Of a stretch of 39,816 nucleotides of DNA, positions 17,921 through 25,680 are shown in pieces (positions within the stretch are counted from its first letter, which is position 1; every line of letters begins with the position of its first letter). A model generated the notes under the pieces. It did no database searches and was not told where the DNA came from. It was given only the letters and a program-made list of their open reading frames with translations. The translations under genes were made by a program, and so were the position numbers. The DNA comes from Streptomyces sp. SM11 (GTDB lineage Bacteria; Actinomycetota; Actinomycetes; Streptomycetales; Streptomycetaceae), in the NCBI RefSeq assembly GCF_002910905.1, contig NZ_NEUE01000218.1, positions 1 to 39,816 of the forward strand, in the 5' to 3' direction.

Positions 17921-18562
17921 ATGCCGACAGCGCGGCAGGCACTGCTGGACGCCGCCCTCCGGGCGCTGGACGCACGGCCCTGGAACGCCGTGCGCATGGT
18001 CGACGTCGCTGCACTGGCAGGCGTCTCGCGGCAGACCCTCCACAACGAGTTCGGCACCAAGGGCGGGCTGGCCGGGGCTCTGCTGCGCCGGGCCGCCGAC
18101 GGCTATCTCGCCGGGGTGGACCGCGCCCTGACCGCCCCCGCGCCCGACCGTCCGGCGGCCGTCGCGCTCTGGACCGTACGGGCCGCCCGCCGGGACGCAC
18201 TCGTCACAGCCCTGCTCACGGGGCGCTGGGCCGAGGGGCTGCCCCGCCCGGACCGCGGGCAGGGTTCCCGGGGACGTACGGGCGGGAGCCCGCCGCCGAC
18301 CCCCGAGGAACTGCTCGCTCTGGTACGCGACCGGACGGCGGCCGCGTCACCGGGGGCCGCCGCCGCGCGCTGCGAGATCGTGTTACGGCTCGCACTGTCC
18401 TGTGTGATCGTCCCGGTGCCGGGCGACGACGCCGCGGACAGCCTGGCGCTCCGCCTCGTCCGGGAGGCGTCCCGGACGGCGGGCGAAGGGACGGCGGGCG
18501 AAGGGCCGGCGACCGGTCTCAGTGGGCGGAGCCGGACAGCTGGAGGCCGATCACGCCGATGA
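17921..18562 (+). CDS. TetR/AcrR-family transcriptional regulator
   Basis: A 213-aa regulator. The N-terminal HTH (residues about 5-50) has the typical 'MVDVAALAGVSRQTLHNEFGTKGGLAGALL' pattern read in two parts. The C-terminal ligand domain is Ala/Arg-rich and not recognisable as to ligand. The second of two tandem ATGs (17921) is 5 nt from GGAGG; the first (17918) is too close. Its last 44 nt overlap the 3' end of the convergent SMR exporter gene, a possible regulatory target. The C-terminal tail (EGTAGEGPATG, SRTAGGRSRR) is low-complexity and may reflect a recently lost stop. Confidence 0.85.
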   Translation: MPTARQALLDAALRALDARPWNAVRMVDVAALAGVSRQTLHNEFGTKGGLAGALLRRAADGYLAGVDRALTAPAPDRPAAVALWTVRAARRDALVTALLTGRWAEGLPRPDRGQGSRGRTGGSPPPTPEELLALVRDRTAAASPGAAAARCEIVLRLALSCVIVPVPGDDAADSLALRLVREASRTAGEGTAGEGPATGLSGRSRTAGGRSRR

Positions 18563-18842
18563 TCACCAGTGAGATCGACACCAGCTTCAGCGTGGAGACC
18601 ACGTCACCGAGGAAGACCATGCCGTAGATCGCCGTCCCGGCCGCCCCGATCCCGGTCCACACCGCGTATGCGGGGCCGACGTCCAGCTTCTTCAGCGCCA
18701 GGGTCAGCAGACCGAAACTGCCGAGCGCGAACGCGGCGAACGCGATCGTCGGCCAGAGCCGGGTGAATCCGTGGGAGAGCTTCAGACACACGGCGAAGCC
18801 GGTCTCCAGCAGTCCTGCGACCACGACCAGCAGCCAGGGCAT
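18519..18842 (-). CDS. SMR family small exporter (Gdx/SugE-like)
   Basis: A 107-aa four-helix protein of the small multidrug resistance family, acting as an antiparallel dimer in the membrane. The essential Glu13 is in 'GLLETGFAVCLKLSHGFT', and 'AYAVWTGIGAAGTAIYG' is the signature of the SugE/Gdx branch, whose characterised members export guanidinium. The ATG is preceded by GGAGG inside a potential leader hairpin (18843-18869). It lies 121 nt downstream of rsgA on the same strand and overlaps the convergent tetR gene by 44 nt. Confidence 0.9.
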   Translation of the reverse strand: MPWLLVVVAGLLETGFAVCLKLSHGFTRLWPTIAFAAFALGSFGLLTLALKKLDVGPAYAVWTGIGAAGTAIYGMVFLGDVVSTLKLVSISLVIIGVIGLQLSGSAH

Positions 18843-18869
18843 CGTCAGTTGCCTCCCGCGTAGGTGACG
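18843..18869 (-). promoter_or_regulatory. Leader hairpin sequestering the SMR ribosome site
   Basis: On the mRNA strand CGTCA (18869-18865) can pair with TGACG (18847-18843) just before the start codon. An inner CCT/AGG helix occupies the GGAGG Shine-Dalgarno. An upstream loop reads ACGA and this one ACGC, superficially like guanidine-II riboswitch loops (ACGR), but the match is incomplete. Confidence 0.3.
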
Positions 18870-18963
18870 GCATCGTCCCGCTCGGTGCGATTATGCCTTT
18901 ACCAGTCGTTGAAGCTCGCAAACATGCCCGCGCCGCCGCGGCCGATTCAAGCCGGATTCGCCG

Positions 18964-19980
18964 TCAGTCGCCCTCGCGCCGTTCCCGGGTCGCGAGCAGC
19001 CTGCGCAGGGAGTCCAGCCGCGCCGGGTCGGCGTGCCCCTCGCCCACCCAGGCGTCCAGCGCGCACTCGGGCTGGTTCTCGTCGTGGGTGCAGCCGCGCG
19101 GGCAGTTCTCGGTGCCCGGCTGCAGGTCGGGGAAGGCGTTGATGACCCGTGACGGGTCGACGTGGTGCAGCCCGAAGGACCGCACGCCCGGGGTGTCGAC
19201 CACCCAGCCCCGGTCGCCAGGCAACGGCAGCGCGAGGGCCGAGGTGGTGGTGTGCCGACCCCGGCCGGTGACCGCGTTGACGATGCCCGTGGTCCGCCGT
19301 CTGTCCTTCGGCACCAGGGCGTTGACCAGTGTGGTCTTGCCGACGCCGGAGTGTCCGACGAAGGCGGTGACCCGGTCGTTCAGGAAGGTGCGCACCTGGT
19401 CCGCCGCGTCCCCGTTCTCCAGCTCCTCACGGCTGGTCACGATGTACGGGACGCCGAGTGGGGTGTACGCCTCCAGCAGCTTGTCCGGCGACGCCAGGTC
19501 GGACTTGGTCAGTACCAGGAGTGGGGTGAGCCCGCCGTCGTACGCTGCCACCAGACAGCGGTCGATCATGCGCGGCCGGGGTTCGGGGTCGGCCAGCGCG
19601 GTGACGATCGCCAGCTGGTCCGCGTTGGCGACGACCACGCGCTCGTACGGATCGTCGTCGTCCGCCGTGCGGCGCAGCACCGTACGGCGCGGGGAGATGC
19701 GCACGATCCGGGCCAGGGTGTCCTTCTCGCCGGAGAGATCGCCGACGATGGAGACGGTGTCGCCCACCACGGCGGCCTTGCGCCCCAGCTCACGGGCCTT
19801 CATCGCCACCACGGTCCGGCCCTCGACGAGGCAGGTGAGCCGGCCCCGGTCGACGGTGAGGACCATGCCGTCCTCGGCGTCCTCGTGCTTGGGCCGGGTG
19901 TGCGTACGCGGCCGGTTGCCCTTGCGGTTGGGGCGGACGCGGATGTCGTCCTCGTCGGGGTTCTTCCCGTAGCGGCGCAT
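18964..19980 (-). CDS. rsgA: Ribosome small subunit-dependent GTPase A (RsgA)
   Basis: A 338-aa circularly permuted GTPase that acts in late 30S maturation. After an OB-fold N-terminal domain the G motifs occur in permuted order: G4 'LVLTKSD', then G1 'GHSGVGKTT', then G3 'DTPGVRSF'. The C-terminal zinc knuckle follows, with Cys/His ligands in 'CPRGCTHDENQPEC'. The N-terminus is highly basic, as expected for ribosome binding. The ATG is 3 nt after the aroA stop, so aroA-rsgA form a tight operon. Confidence 0.95.
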   Translation of the reverse strand: MRRYGKNPDEDDIRVRPNRKGNRPRTHTRPKHEDAEDGMVLTVDRGRLTCLVEGRTVVAMKARELGRKAAVVGDTVSIVGDLSGEKDTLARIVRISPRRTVLRRTADDDDPYERVVVANADQLAIVTALADPEPRPRMIDRCLVAAYDGGLTPLLVLTKSDLASPDKLLEAYTPLGVPYIVTSREELENGDAADQVRTFLNDRVTAFVGHSGVGKTTLVNALVPKDRRRTTGIVNAVTGRGRHTTTSALALPLPGDRGWVVDTPGVRSFGLHHVDPSRVINAFPDLQPGTENCPRGCTHDENQPECALDAWVGEGHADPARLDSLRRLLATRERREGD

Positions 19981-19983
19981 CCT

Positions 19984-21342
19984 CTAGACCCCGAGCATTC
20001 CGGTCCACATGTCCGGGAAGTCCGGCAGGGTCTTGGCGGTCGTGCCCACGTTCTCGATCTCCACGCCCTTCACCGCCAGACCGATGATCGCCCCGGCGGT
20101 GGCCATGCGGTGGTCGTCGTACGTGTGGAAGACGCCGCCGTGCAGCGGGCGCGGGCGGATGTGCAGCCCGTCGGCCGTCTCGGTGACATCGCCGCCCAGC
20201 TCGTTGATCTCCTTGGTCAGCGCGGCCAGCCGGTCCGTCTCGTGCAGCCGCAGATGGGCGACGCCGCTGAGCGTGGAGGGGGAGTCGGCCAGCGCCGCGA
20301 CCGCCGCGATGCCCGGGGTCAGCTCGCCGACCTCGCCGAGGTCCACGTCGATGCCGTGGATCCGGCCCGTGCCGGTGAAGGTCAGTCCGCGCTCGGTCAG
20401 CTCGCAGCTGCCGCCCATCGCGGTGAAGATCTCCCGCAGCGCGTCACCCGGCTGGGTGGTCCGCTCGGGCCAGTCGGGGATCGTGACCCGGCCGCCGGTC
20501 ACCAGGGCCGCGGCCAGGAACGGCTGGGCGTTGGACAGGTCAGGTTCGATCGTCAGGTCCCGGCCGAGCAGCGCGGAGGGGGAGACCCGCCACACGTTCG
20601 GCTCGCCGCCCGTCTCCGGCTCGTCGACCTGGGCCCCGACGGCCCGCAGCATGTCGACGGTCATCCGGATGTGCGGCATCGAGGGGAGCGTGGATCCGGT
20701 GTGCCGGACCTCCACGCCCTGGTTGAAGCGCGGCCCCGACAGCAGCAGCGCCGAGACGAACTGGGAGGAGGACGAGGCGTCGATCGCCACCGGGCCGCCC
20801 TCCAGCGCCCCGCCGCCGTGCACGGTCAGCGGCAGCGCCCCGCGCCCGTCGTCGTCGATCCGCGCGCCGAGCGCCCGCAGCCCCTCGATCACGCCGGTCA
20901 GCGGGCGCTCGTAGGAGCGGGGGTCGCCGTCGAAGCGGACCGGGCCGTCGGCGAGCGTGGCGACGGGCGGCAGGAAGCGCATCACCGTGCCGGCGTTGCC
21001 GACGTCGACCGCGGTCGGGCCGTGGAGCCCCGCCGGGATGATCCGCCAGGCCTCGCCGGAGCTGTCCGGGGAGGCCGCAGCGGACGGGCTGGTCGCGGAC
21101 GAGGAGGAGACGGTCTCCTCGATGCCGACGCCCATCGCGCGCAGCGCGTCGGCCATCAGCAGGGTGTCGCGGGAGCGCAGCGGGCGGCGCAGCCAGCCGG
21201 GCTCGGCGGCCAGCGAGGCCAGCACGAGCGCACGATTGGTGACCGATTTGGATCCGGGCACGGTGACGGTCGCGTCGACGGCTCCGCTCGCGTGGGGGGC
21301 GGGCCAGAGGGCGGGGTGCACGGAACTCTCGGTCATGGCCAT
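19984..21342 (-). CDS. aroA: 3-phosphoshikimate 1-carboxyvinyltransferase (EPSP synthase)
   Basis: A 452-aa enzyme of the shikimate pathway joining shikimate-3-phosphate and PEP. The substrate-binding '[18 protein letters not shown]' starts near residue 28. '[16 protein letters not shown]', '[11 protein letters not shown]' and the C-terminal 'HETDRLAAL' and 'TYDDHRMA' motifs are present. A Ser/Ala-rich insertion of about 15 residues lies near residue 75. The MAM start at 21342 was chosen, though MTESS at 21336 and a GTG at 21345 are possible; no strong ribosome site is seen, so the mRNA may be leaderless. It is co-transcribed with rsgA. Confidence 0.95.
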   Translation of the reverse strand: MAMTESSVHPALWPAPHASGAVDATVTVPGSKSVTNRALVLASLAAEPGWLRRPLRSRDTLLMADALRAMGVGIEETVSSSSATSPSAAASPDSSGEAWRIIPAGLHGPTAVDVGNAGTVMRFLPPVATLADGPVRFDGDPRSYERPLTGVIEGLRALGARIDDDGRGALPLTVHGGGALEGGPVAIDASSSSQFVSALLLSGPRFNQGVEVRHTGSTLPSMPHIRMTVDMLRAVGAQVDEPETGGEPNVWRVSPSALLGRDLTIEPDLSNAQPFLAAALVTGGRVTIPDWPERTTQPGDALREIFTAMGGSCELTERGLTFTGTGRIHGIDVDLGEVGELTPGIAAVAALADSPSTLSGVAHLRLHETDRLAALTKEINELGGDVTETADGLHIRPRPLHGGVFHTYDDHRMATAGAIIGLAVKGVEIENVGTTAKTLPDFPDMWTGMLGV

Positions 21343-21449
21343 CACTTTAGTGGTTCCACGCCGACCTTGATTCTGACCAAAAGGGCGGAAACTGGCCTGT
21401 AACGAGAGAGTGGTACGGACCGGAGTGCGCGCCGGGGTCAGACGCGCCC

Positions 21450-22163
21450 TCACCACCCCAGCAGCCACCGCCCGCCGCCGATCAGCGAGCACAGCGACAC
21501 CGCGTGGAAGAGGAACAGCCACAGCACCGCCGGGGCGTGGGTCAGCCGGGCCAGCTGGTCCGCGTCGGAGTCCGGGGCGCCTCCGTGGCGCCGCTTGGAC
21601 TGGAGCTCGAACGGCGGCCGCACCCCACCCAGCAGCAGGAACCAGACCACCGCGTACGCGAACGCCGACTGCACGTCCGAGGAGGCCAGCCAGGACACCA
21701 GCAGGAAGGCCGTGCCGGTCAGGATGACGGTGAGGGCCCCGTACACATTGCGGATCATCACCAGCATCACCGCGAGCAGCGCCGTCGCCACCCACAGCAG
21801 CAGGGTGATCCTGCCGTCTCTCAGCAGCCAGGCGCCGCCCAGGCCCAGCAGCGAGGGGGCCGTGTAGCCGGCCGCCGCCGTGAGGATCATGCCGATCCCC
21901 GTCGGCCTGCCGCGGCTCACGGTCAGCCCGCTGGTGTCCGAGTGCAGCCGGATGCCGGAGAGCTGCCGTCCGGTGAGCAGGGCCACCAGTCCGTGGCCGC
22001 CCTCGTGCGCGATGGTGATGGTGTTGCGCGCGAGCCGCCATATCGGGTTCGGCACGACGGCGACGAGCGCCAGGGCTGCCGTCACCACCACCAGCCACTG
22101 CTCGGGAGCGGACTGGGTTCCGGTGACGCGATCCCACAGATCGCCCAGTTCGGTGCTGTTCAT
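21450..22163 (-). CDS. M50-type (site-2-protease-like) membrane metalloprotease family protein
   Basis: A 237-aa membrane protein with about six hydrophobic segments. A zinc-binding '[16 protein letters not shown]' (HExxH) lies in the second hydrophobic region near residue 55, typical of M50/site-2-protease-like proteins. The second metal-ligand motif (NxxPxxxLDG) is not recognisable, so activity is uncertain. The C-terminal part contains a charged loop (about residues 175-200). AAGGAGT lies 9 nt before ATG 22163. It is divergent from the SRAP gene, 52 nt away. Confidence 0.85.
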   Translation of the reverse strand: MNSTELGDLWDRVTGTQSAPEQWLVVVTAALALVAVVPNPIWRLARNTITIAHEGGHGLVALLTGRQLSGIRLHSDTSGLTVSRGRPTGIGMILTAAAGYTAPSLLGLGGAWLLRDGRITLLLWVATALLAVMLVMIRNVYGALTVILTGTAFLLVSWLASSDVQSAFAYAVVWFLLLGGVRPPFELQSKRRHGGAPDSDADQLARLTHAPAVLWLFLFHAVSLCSLIGGGRWLLGW

Positions 22164-22215
22164 CGGCGGGCGACTCCTTGCGGTGGGGGTGGGTGGTCGT
22201 GGCAGTCTGGCATCC

Positions 22216-23031
22216 ATGTGCGGACGGTTTGCAGCCAGTCGGGCGCCCGAGGACCTGACCGAGCTCTTCGGTGTCGAGAAGCGGGAACCCGCCGAGACCC
22301 TGGGGCCGGACTGGAACGTGGCGCCGACCAAAGAGGTCTACGCGGTTCTGGAGCGTCCTGTTAAGGACGCCGACGACCAGCGTCCGGTTCGCCAGCTGCG
22401 TGCCCTGAAGTGGGGACTCGTGCCGTCCTGGTCGAAGACCCCCGAGGGTGCCGCCCGGATGATCAACGCCCGGGCGGAGACCGTGCACGAGAAGCCCTCC
22501 TTCCGCCGTGCCTTCGCCCAGCGCCGCTGCATCCTGCCGGCCGACGGCTATTACGAGTGGGTCACCGGCTCCGAGGAACGGCAGCTGGAGGAGAAGAAGG
22601 GCAGGAAGCGGGCCCGGAAACAGCCGTACTTCGTGACCCCGGCCGACGGGTCGGTCTTCGCGATGGCCGGACTGTACGAGTTCTGGCGCGACGCGACGTT
22701 GCCCGGCGACCACCGGAACGCCTGGTGGGTGACCTGCTCGGTGATCACCACCGAGGCGGAGACCACCCCGCTGGCCGTCGCCCCCGCCGAGGGGCCCGGC
22801 GCCCTCGCCGACATCCACCCCCGGATGCCGCTGATGCTCACCCCCGACCGCTGGGACACCTGGCTGGATCCCACGCACACGGGCCTCGACGAACTGCGCG
22901 CGCTCCTCGATCCGCCGCCCGGCGGGCTGATGCGCGCCTACCCGGTCGCCACCACCGTCAGCAACGTCCGCAACAACGGGCCCGAACTGCTGGAGGAGCT
23001 GGCCGCGCCGGAGGAGTCCACGCTGTTCTGA
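22216..23031 (+). CDS. SRAP domain protein (SOS response-associated, YedK/HMCES family)
   Basis: A 271-aa protein that shields abasic sites in single-stranded DNA by a covalent thiazolidine link through its N-terminal cysteine. Cys2 follows Met1 directly (MCGRFA), the conserved Asn is in 'MINARAET', the Glu in 'DGYYEW' and the active-site His in 'DIHPRMP'. The 'LKWGLVPSW' motif is also present. A Lys/Arg-rich insertion (about residues 118-130) interrupts the core, as in other actinobacterial members. The start must be ATG 22216, since Cys2 has to become N-terminal. Confidence 0.95.
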   Translation: MCGRFAASRAPEDLTELFGVEKREPAETLGPDWNVAPTKEVYAVLERPVKDADDQRPVRQLRALKWGLVPSWSKTPEGAARMINARAETVHEKPSFRRAFAQRRCILPADGYYEWVTGSEERQLEEKKGRKRARKQPYFVTPADGSVFAMAGLYEFWRDATLPGDHRNAWWVTCSVITTEAETTPLAVAPAEGPGALADIHPRMPLMLTPDRWDTWLDPTHTGLDELRALLDPPPGGLMRAYPVATTVSNVRNNGPELLEELAAPEESTLF

Positions 23032-23056
23032 ACGGCGAGCGGGGGAGGATGGCCCG

Positions 23057-23695
23057 GTGAGCCGTCAAAGGAGTACGCAGAACGTCACCACCGACGCCGG
23101 AGAGGCCAGGGTCACCTGGGTCCCCGCGTCCGCGCCCCGCCTCGTGCTGGCCCTGAGCCACGGGGCGGGCGGCGGCATCGAGGCCCGCGATCTGAAGGCC
23201 CTGGCCGCCGTCCTGCCCGGACACGGTGTCACCGTCGCCCTGGTGGAGCAGCCCTGGCGGGTGGCCGGCAAGAAGGTGGCCCCCGCCCCGAAGACCCTGG
23301 ACACCGGCTGGCGCGGCCTGTGGCCCGCCCTGGCCGCTCCGGGGCTCCCCGTCGTCGCCGGGGGCCGCAGCGCCGGGGCCCGGGTCGCCTGCCGGACCGC
23401 CACGGAGCTGGGCGCGGCGGCCGTCCTCGCGCTCAGCTTCCCGCTGCACCCGCCGGGCAGGCCCGAGAGGTCCCGCGCCGACGAGCTCCTCGGCGCGGGC
23501 GTGCCCACTCTGGTGGTACAGGGAGGCAACGACCCGTTCGGCCGGCCGGAGGAGTTCCCGCCCGGTCCGTACGAGCTGACCGAAGTGCCCCACGGCGACC
23601 ACGGGTTCGCGGTGGGGAAGAGGTCCGGGACGGCCGAGGAGCAGACGATGGGCCTCCTCACCGACGCGGTTGCCGGGTGGCTCGCGTCACTCTGA
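23057..23695 (+). CDS. Alpha/beta hydrolase of the KANL3/Tex30-like family
   Basis: A 212-aa compact alpha/beta hydrolase. The oxyanion region '[10 protein letters not shown]' is near residue 30. The nucleophile elbow '[11 protein letters not shown]' (Ser near 104), an Asp candidate in '[10 protein letters not shown]' and the final His in 'HGDHGFAV' complete a catalytic triad. The substrate is unknown. The GTG start at 23057 has GGGAGG 8 nt upstream and lies 25 nt after the SRAP stop, so both may be one transcript running towards sigR. Confidence 0.9.
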   Translation: MSRQRSTQNVTTDAGEARVTWVPASAPRLVLALSHGAGGGIEARDLKALAAVLPGHGVTVALVEQPWRVAGKKVAPAPKTLDTGWRGLWPALAAPGLPVVAGGRSAGARVACRTATELGAAAVLALSFPLHPPGRPERSRADELLGAGVPTLVVQGGNDPFGRPEEFPPGPYELTEVPHGDHGFAVGKRSGTAEEQTMGLLTDAVAGWLASL

Positions 23696-23751
23696 TGACG
23701 TAGCGGACGACGTAGGTGGCCCGGGGCCTCCCGCGTGTGGCGCAGGCCCCG

Positions 23752-23777
23752 GGAATGCTCCGCGCGGGGGCGCTGTT
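23752..23777 (+). promoter_or_regulatory. Sigma-R-dependent promoter of sigR (sigRp2-like)
   Basis: GGAAT (23752-23756, preceded by G) is separated by exactly 18 nt from GTT (23775-23777). This matches the known sigma-R consensus and the autoregulatory sigRp2 of S. coelicolor. The predicted start near 23785 gives an mRNA that includes the long-isoform start at 23828. Confidence 0.85.
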
Positions 23778-23827
23778 GTTCGGGACGTCGGTACAACAAC
23801 GTCGTACGTGGAGAGGGAGTCCGTCGC

Positions 23828-24013
23828 ATGGGTTCGACCATCTGCCCCAGCCGCTCGAACGCCGCTGACCTGGAGTGGAGCGTGCTGCCTGCGGCGAGGA
23901 CCACCCCCGAGCGGCCCCTGGGCGGCGGTAATCGACAGGCCGTGCCGAAGCAAGGTCGACTATTCTCCGAGGCGAGCGGGTCCGGTTTCGGCTCCGCCAC
24001 ATCGTTGGAGGAG
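23828..24013 (+). other. sigR: N-terminal extension of the long SigR isoform
   Basis: In-frame coding from ATG 23828 (GGGAG ribosome site, 8 nt away) runs without stop into sigR and adds 62 residues (total 280 aa). In S. coelicolor the stress-induced transcript makes a longer, unstable sigma-R' of similar design, degraded by ClpP proteases. The same arrangement is inferred here. A TATTCT at 23961-23966 could be the -10 of a constitutive promoter that gives only the short form. Confidence 0.7.
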
Positions 24014-24670
24014 GTGGGTCCGGTCACAGGGACCGACACAGGGACCGACGACGGCCGTGCACCGGAGACGTCTGCCGAGCGCAATGCGCGCTTCGAGCGG
24101 GACGCCCTCGGCTTTCTCGACCAGATGTACTCGGCCGCACTGCGTATGACGCGCAACCCCGCCGATGCCGAGGACCTGGTTCAGGAGACCTACGCCAAGG
24201 CGTACGGCTCCTTCCACCAGTTCCGTGAGGGCACCAACCTCAAGGCGTGGATGTACCGCATCCTCACCAACACCTTCATCAACTCGTACCGCAAGAAGCA
24301 GCGGGAGCCCCAGCGCAGCGCCGCCGAGGAGATCGAGGACTGGCAGCTGGCCCGGGCCGAGTCGCACATGTCGACCGGTCTGCGCTCGGCGGAGTCCCAG
24401 GCGCTCGACCACCTCCCGGACTCCGACGTGAAGTCGGCGCTCCAGGCGATCCCCGAGGAGTTCCGCATCGCCGTGTATCTCGCCGATGTCGAGGGCTTTG
24501 CCTACAAGGAGATCGCGGACATCATGGGGACTCCCATCGGTACGGTGATGTCCCGGCTGCACCGCGGCCGCCGCCAGCTGCGCGGCATGCTGGAGGACTA
24601 CGCCCGTGAGCGCGGGCTCGTCGCGGCCGGCGCCGGTGACTCGGACGCTCGGAAGGGCTCGGCCTCATGA
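24014..24670 (+). CDS. sigR: RNA polymerase ECF sigma factor SigR (short form)
   Basis: A 218-aa group-4 sigma factor controlling the thiol-oxidative stress response. Region 2 ('[34 protein letters not shown]') is followed by the -10 recognition part ('[22 protein letters not shown]') and region 4 ('[24 protein letters not shown]', '[14 protein letters not shown]'), nearly identical to S. coelicolor SigR. GTG 24014 lies just after GGAGGAG. The stop overlaps the rsrA start (ATGA), typical of sigma/anti-sigma coupling. It is autoregulated from the GGAAT-N18-GTT promoter upstream. Confidence 0.97.
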   Translation: MGPVTGTDTGTDDGRAPETSAERNARFERDALGFLDQMYSAALRMTRNPADAEDLVQETYAKAYGSFHQFREGTNLKAWMYRILTNTFINSYRKKQREPQRSAAEEIEDWQLARAESHMSTGLRSAESQALDHLPDSDVKSALQAIPEEFRIAVYLADVEGFAYKEIADIMGTPIGTVMSRLHRGRRQLRGMLEDYARERGLVAAGAGDSDARKGSAS

Positions 24671-24987
24671 GCTGCGGAGAGCCGCACGAGACGGATTGCT
24701 CGGAGGTCCTCGACCATCTCTACGAGTTTCTCGACCGGGAGATGCCCGAGGGCGACTGCACCAAGTTCGAGGTGCACTTCGAGGAGTGCTCCCCGTGCCT
24801 GGAGAAATACGGCCTCGAACAGGCCGTGAAGAAGCTGGTCAAGCGTTGCTGCGGACAGGACGACGTCCCGACCGACCTGCGTTCCAAGGTGATGGGCCGG
24901 ATCGACCTGATCCGGGCCGGGGAGGCCGTGCCCGATCACGACGTGACGGTGCAGGACCCGGACCGGTCGGCGACCGCCGCCGAATAG
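24667..24987 (+). CDS. rsrA: Zinc-binding redox-sensitive anti-sigma factor RsrA
   Basis: A 106-aa ZAS-family anti-sigma factor that binds SigR when reduced and releases it when its thiols form disulfides. The zinc and redox residues map exactly to the S. coelicolor ones: Cys11, His37, Cys41 and Cys44 (HFEECSPC), with extra Cys3, Cys31, Cys61 and Cys62. The start overlaps the sigR stop by 4 nt, fixing near-equimolar synthesis. The acidic C-terminal tail is disordered. Confidence 0.97.
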   Translation: MSCGEPHETDCSEVLDHLYEFLDREMPEGDCTKFEVHFEECSPCLEKYGLEQAVKKLVKRCCGQDDVPTDLRSKVMGRIDLIRAGEAVPDHDVTVQDPDRSATAAE

Positions 24988-25189
24988 TCACCCGAATGTG
25001 CTAATCGGATCCGTTGCGGCTCCGTGAGCCGCTCGACTCGCTGGCGTGGCACGTCCATCGACCATGCTGCGGGCGGGTGCGGGCGGGTGCGGGCGTGAGG
25101 GGCCCACCGGTGGCGGCACGTGCCTGCATCCTGGCCGCCGTCCCTCGGCGCGGTCTGGTGCACGCTCCCCGCGTACGACCCCGACGCCC

Positions 25190-25568
25190 CGGGCCGCGCT
25201 GACCGTCCTGGAGCACGCCGCCCTGATGCACGACATCGGCCGGCTCTCCCTCCTCGACCCGGTCGCCGGCGGTGCGACCGCCCGGCTGCCCGCCGCCGAG
25301 CAGCGCCGGATCGCCCTGCTAGGGAGTGGTCCGCCGGACCGGGGTCGATCCGGCGGTCGCGGCGGTGGTGGAGCAGCAGGCCGATCCGTACCGGGAGCAA
25401 CTGCCCGCCGCCAGGATCGTCAGGACGGTCAACGCATACGCCGATCTGCGTGGGGAAGGCGTGGGCGGGCCGCTCGGCGCGCTGGAGCAGCTCAGGCTCG
25501 GCACGGGGCGCGACCACCAGCCGCAGGTGGTGGAGGCGCTGGGACGTGTCCTCGCGAGGGCGGTCTGA
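25190..25568 (+). pseudogene. Decayed HD-domain phosphohydrolase (HD-GYP-like) remnant
   Basis: One frame reads 'ALTVLEHAALMHDIGRLSLLDPV' (25196-25264), an intact HD metal motif. The homologous continuation 'VVRRTGVDPAVAAVVEQQADPYREQLPAARIVRTVNAYADL' (split over two segments) is in the +1 frame from about 25326 to the TGA at 25568. The break lies at about 25320-25326 and needs a net one-base change. There is no plausible start or upstream part: 24988-25190 holds only fragments ('LDSLAWHVH') in a GCGGGCGGGT-rich stretch. From memory, streptomycetes have a complete HD-domain gene here after rsrA. So both 5' loss and a frameshift are indicated, unless it is a sequencing error. Exact left boundary unknown. 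Confidence 0.7.
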
Positions 25569-25582
25569 CCCCGGCCGGAGCT

Positions 25583-25597
25583 GGGTAACCCATGGGT
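25583..25597. promoter_or_regulatory. Overlapping palindromes upstream of TPR-like gene
   Basis: GGGTAACCC overlaps ACCCATGGGT, giving three alternating GGGT/ACCC half-sites in 15 bp, about 85 nt before the next gene. It could be an operator; no regulator is known. Confidence 0.3.
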
Positions 25598-25680
25598 AAT
25601 GAGCGGGCGTCCGGCCGGGCATGGTTGGATGCGAAAGCAGAGCGGATGACGAGGGTGTCCAGTCGGGACAGGCGGGAATC

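Noticed and set aside
15689..18562. 957-aa plus-strand open frame
   Set aside because: It shadows catalase, CBS and hisN; only the last 213 residues (from 17921) form a TetR protein.
18843..18869. Firm call of a guanidine-II riboswitch
   Set aside because: Only one of two loops reads ACGR and the first stem is weak; kept only as a candidate leader hairpin.
19984..22878. 964-aa minus-strand open frame spanning aroA and beyond
   Set aside because: Only the 452 residues from 21342 match EPSP synthase. The upstream part is antisense to the M50 and SRAP genes and reflects high-GC frame openness.
25046..25588. 180-aa intact gene after rsrA
   Set aside because: Only about 40 residues resemble an HD domain before the frame diverges from the homologous continuation; treated as a pseudogene.
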